Assembly: GCA_934101445.1 (NCBI GenBank)
Contig: CAKORQ010000049.1
Coordinates: 1-6,970 of the forward strand
Direction: 5' to 3'
Length of the DNA stretch: 6,970 bases
DNA from: an uncultured Bacilli bacterium
Lineage (GTDB): Bacteria; Bacillota_I; Bacilli_A; RF39; UBA660
Both the position numbers and the translations under genes were made by a program. The notes below the pieces were generated by a model, which worked only from the letters and a program-made list of their open reading frames with translations, was not told the DNA's origin and ran no database searches. Positions within the stretch are counted from its first letter, which is position 1; each line of letters begins with the position of its first letter. Below, in pieces: positions 5,988-6,970 of the stretch.

Positions 5988-6970
5988 TTATTTCTCCTTT
6001 CTAGCCATATTAAGAGGATAAGTTTTAACATCATTCCTTACTACCTCAATATGGTTATCATTTATTAAAACAACATTGGGTAAATCTCTACTTAAGAATA
6101 AACTTATACCCTCAGTCATGGCATAGGCGCCTACTCGTTTAAATGCCAAAATATCGCCTATTTTAATATTACTTACTTCTAAATCTTTAACTAATATATC
6201 ATTTATCGTACATAAACTTCCACAAATATTATATGATTCTTTAGGACCAGTCCTTGCGGGATATAGTAAAACATCAGGATGTTTCATGGCCATCATTTGA
6301 CCATAATAGGTTATATGGTTAATGCCGCCATCAACAATAGCAAAATTACCAGCATCATTATTTTTTAAGTCTACAACTTTAGTTAAATAAGTTCCACAAG
6401 ATGAGGATATACTACGACCTAATTCTAAGGTAATATGACCTTGATATGTCATAGCCTTTAAATAACTTGAAACACTTGTAAGAAATTCTTTTTCTGTAAA
6501 TTCTTTTTCTTCTTTAAAATAACTTACAGGTAATCCCAAGCCTAATTCTAATTCTTCAGCTAAATAACCAAGATTATCTTTTAATTCAGTTAAGAATTCA
6601 TCAATATAGTCAATATCTTTCTTTATATGTTTTAATAAAAAATGTTGAGTTCCAGAAAAATAATGTAAACCGATGATATTTAGATATTGATATGAGTATC
6701 TATTTTCTAAAATCTTTATTACTTCATTTTTACTAAGGCCAAATTGATTATTACTGGTTAATCTTAATAAAACTTTAATCGTAATTTTTAGTTCTTGACC
6801 TATTTTTTCAATCATATCTAATTGGTTAAGGGATTCAATGGTTATTAAAATTTTTGGCTCTTTTAAACTTATAATTTCTTTTAATTCTTCATAGTTTTTA
6901 TAAACGCCAGATACAACCATTTGGGCTGGTTTAATACCGCTATTTTTGGCGATTTTGTATTCGCCATAAG
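5988..6970 (-). CDS. PLP fold-III amino-acid decarboxylase (LysA/BtrK-like), N-terminus beyond the window
   Basis: 326 codons are visible and the frame stays open to the right edge, so the internal Met at 6920 is not the start. About 80-100 residues, including the PLP-binding lysine, are missing. Visible motifs in order (numbered from the first visible residue): YGEYKIA with GIKPAQMVVSG (the GE..A..aG segment of LysA-type enzymes), QFGL (75-78), GLHYFSGTQ (100-108), a glycine-rich phosphate loop LGLGLP (about 142-147), ELGRS (182-186), VDGGINH (about 213), SLCTIND (251-257), in which Cys253 and Asp257 match the active-site segment donated by the partner subunit, and GAYAMT (280-285). The family decarboxylates DAP, ornithine, arginine or, in BtrK of butirosin biosynthesis, a carrier-bound glutamyl group. 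HxFSGTQ is, as I recall, closer to BtrK and the exosortase-associated group than to LysA, which has HxHIGSQ. It overlaps neither neighbour; its stop is 1 nt before the carrier-protein start. Substrate unknown. Confidence 0.88.
   Translation of the reverse strand, partial: YGEYKIAKNSGIKPAQMVVSGVYKNYEELKEIISLKEPKILITIESLNQLDMIEKIGQELKITIKVLLRLTSNNQFGLSKNEVIKILENRYSYQYLNIIGLHYFSGTQHFLLKHIKKDIDYIDEFLTELKDNLGYLAEELELGLGLPVSYFKEEKEFTEKEFLTSVSSYLKAMTYQGHITLELGRSISSSCGTYLTKVVDLKNNDAGNFAIVDGGINHITYYGQMMAMKHPDVLLYPARTGPKESYNICGSLCTINDILVKDLEVSNIKIGDILAFKRVGAYAMTEGISLFLSRDLPNVVLINDNHIEVVRNDVKTYPLNMARKEK
5994..5998 (-). promoter_or_regulatory. Ribosome binding site deciding the carrier-protein start
   Basis: AGGAG (within AAAGGAG) on the minus strand lies inside the last codons of the decarboxylase gene, 7 nt before ATG 5986. 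The alternative ATG at 6034 has no comparable site, so the shorter carrier protein is favoured. Confidence 0.8.

Noticed and set aside
5836..6021. 61-residue open frame on the plus strand
   Set aside because: It is antisense to the carrier-protein gene and the end of the decarboxylase, and its Leu/His-rich composition is what complementing acidic codons gives. No RBS or context supports it.
5987..6034. Extended 91-residue version of the carrier protein starting at 6034
   Set aside because: The extra 16 residues overlap the decarboxylase 3' end, have no good RBS, and lengthen the protein beyond the usual 75-80 residues. ATG 5986 has AGGAG at 7 nt.
4177..6034. Calling these genes dltB and dltC of a standard D-alanylation operon
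   Set aside because: No dltA or dltX is visible, the MBOAT has AlgI-like length, and a decarboxylase sits in the operon. The cargo may not be D-alanine, so gene symbols would mislead.
5988..6920. Decarboxylase starting at the ATG at 6920
   Set aside because: The frame is open to the window edge with family-typical residues (YGEYKIA...GIKPAQ) before this Met, so it is an internal methionine.
1..6970. Mycoplasma-type code (UGA = Trp)
   Set aside because: All genes read through with UGA as stop and encode Trp with TGG at conserved positions, so the standard code suffices. The stops seen are only TAA and TAG, which is too small a sample to argue otherwise.

Overview
The window is AT-rich, reads almost entirely on the minus strand, and uses the standard code (all frames end in TAA or TAG, and Trp is TGG). 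Low GC, AGGAGG-type ribosome binding sites, a T-box leader and a Dlt-type envelope operon point to a low-GC Gram-positive (Bacillota). A gut-type Bacilli/Erysipelotrichia/RF39-like lineage is my guess; nothing here proves the rank.

Right half (about 3215-6970, minus strand): a compact operon that enters from beyond the right edge. In transcription order it holds the C-terminal three quarters of a PLP fold-III amino-acid decarboxylase, a 75-residue DltC-like carrier protein, an MBOAT membrane O-acyltransferase, and a membrane-anchored SGNH/DltD-like protein. The gaps are 1, 1 and 8 nt, so the genes are probably translated as a unit. This looks like the teichoic-acid D-alanylation machinery (DltB-DltC-DltD) with a decarboxylase added. 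My reading is that an amino acid is loaded on the carrier by a ligase outside the window and decarboxylated, before loading or while on the carrier. The resulting amino-acyl group would then be moved by the MBOAT/SGNH pair to a cell-surface polymer. The MBOAT ends in a Y-x-x-F tail like that of DltX, which may explain why no dltX-like gene lies beside it.

Middle (2571-3143): a SleB-like cell-wall hydrolase domain behind a disordered acidic/Asn-rich N-terminus, with no secretion signal and its own probable promoter.

Left part (1-2520): a leucine T-box transcription unit. A promoter at about 2489-2518 drives a T-box leader with CUU (Leu) specifier, UGGU antiterminator bulge and intrinsic terminator. 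It is followed by a small unknown membrane protein and by leuS, which starts inside the end of the membrane-protein gene (11-nt overlap) and runs off the left edge after its KMSKS motif. The LeuRS editing-site signature is divergent.
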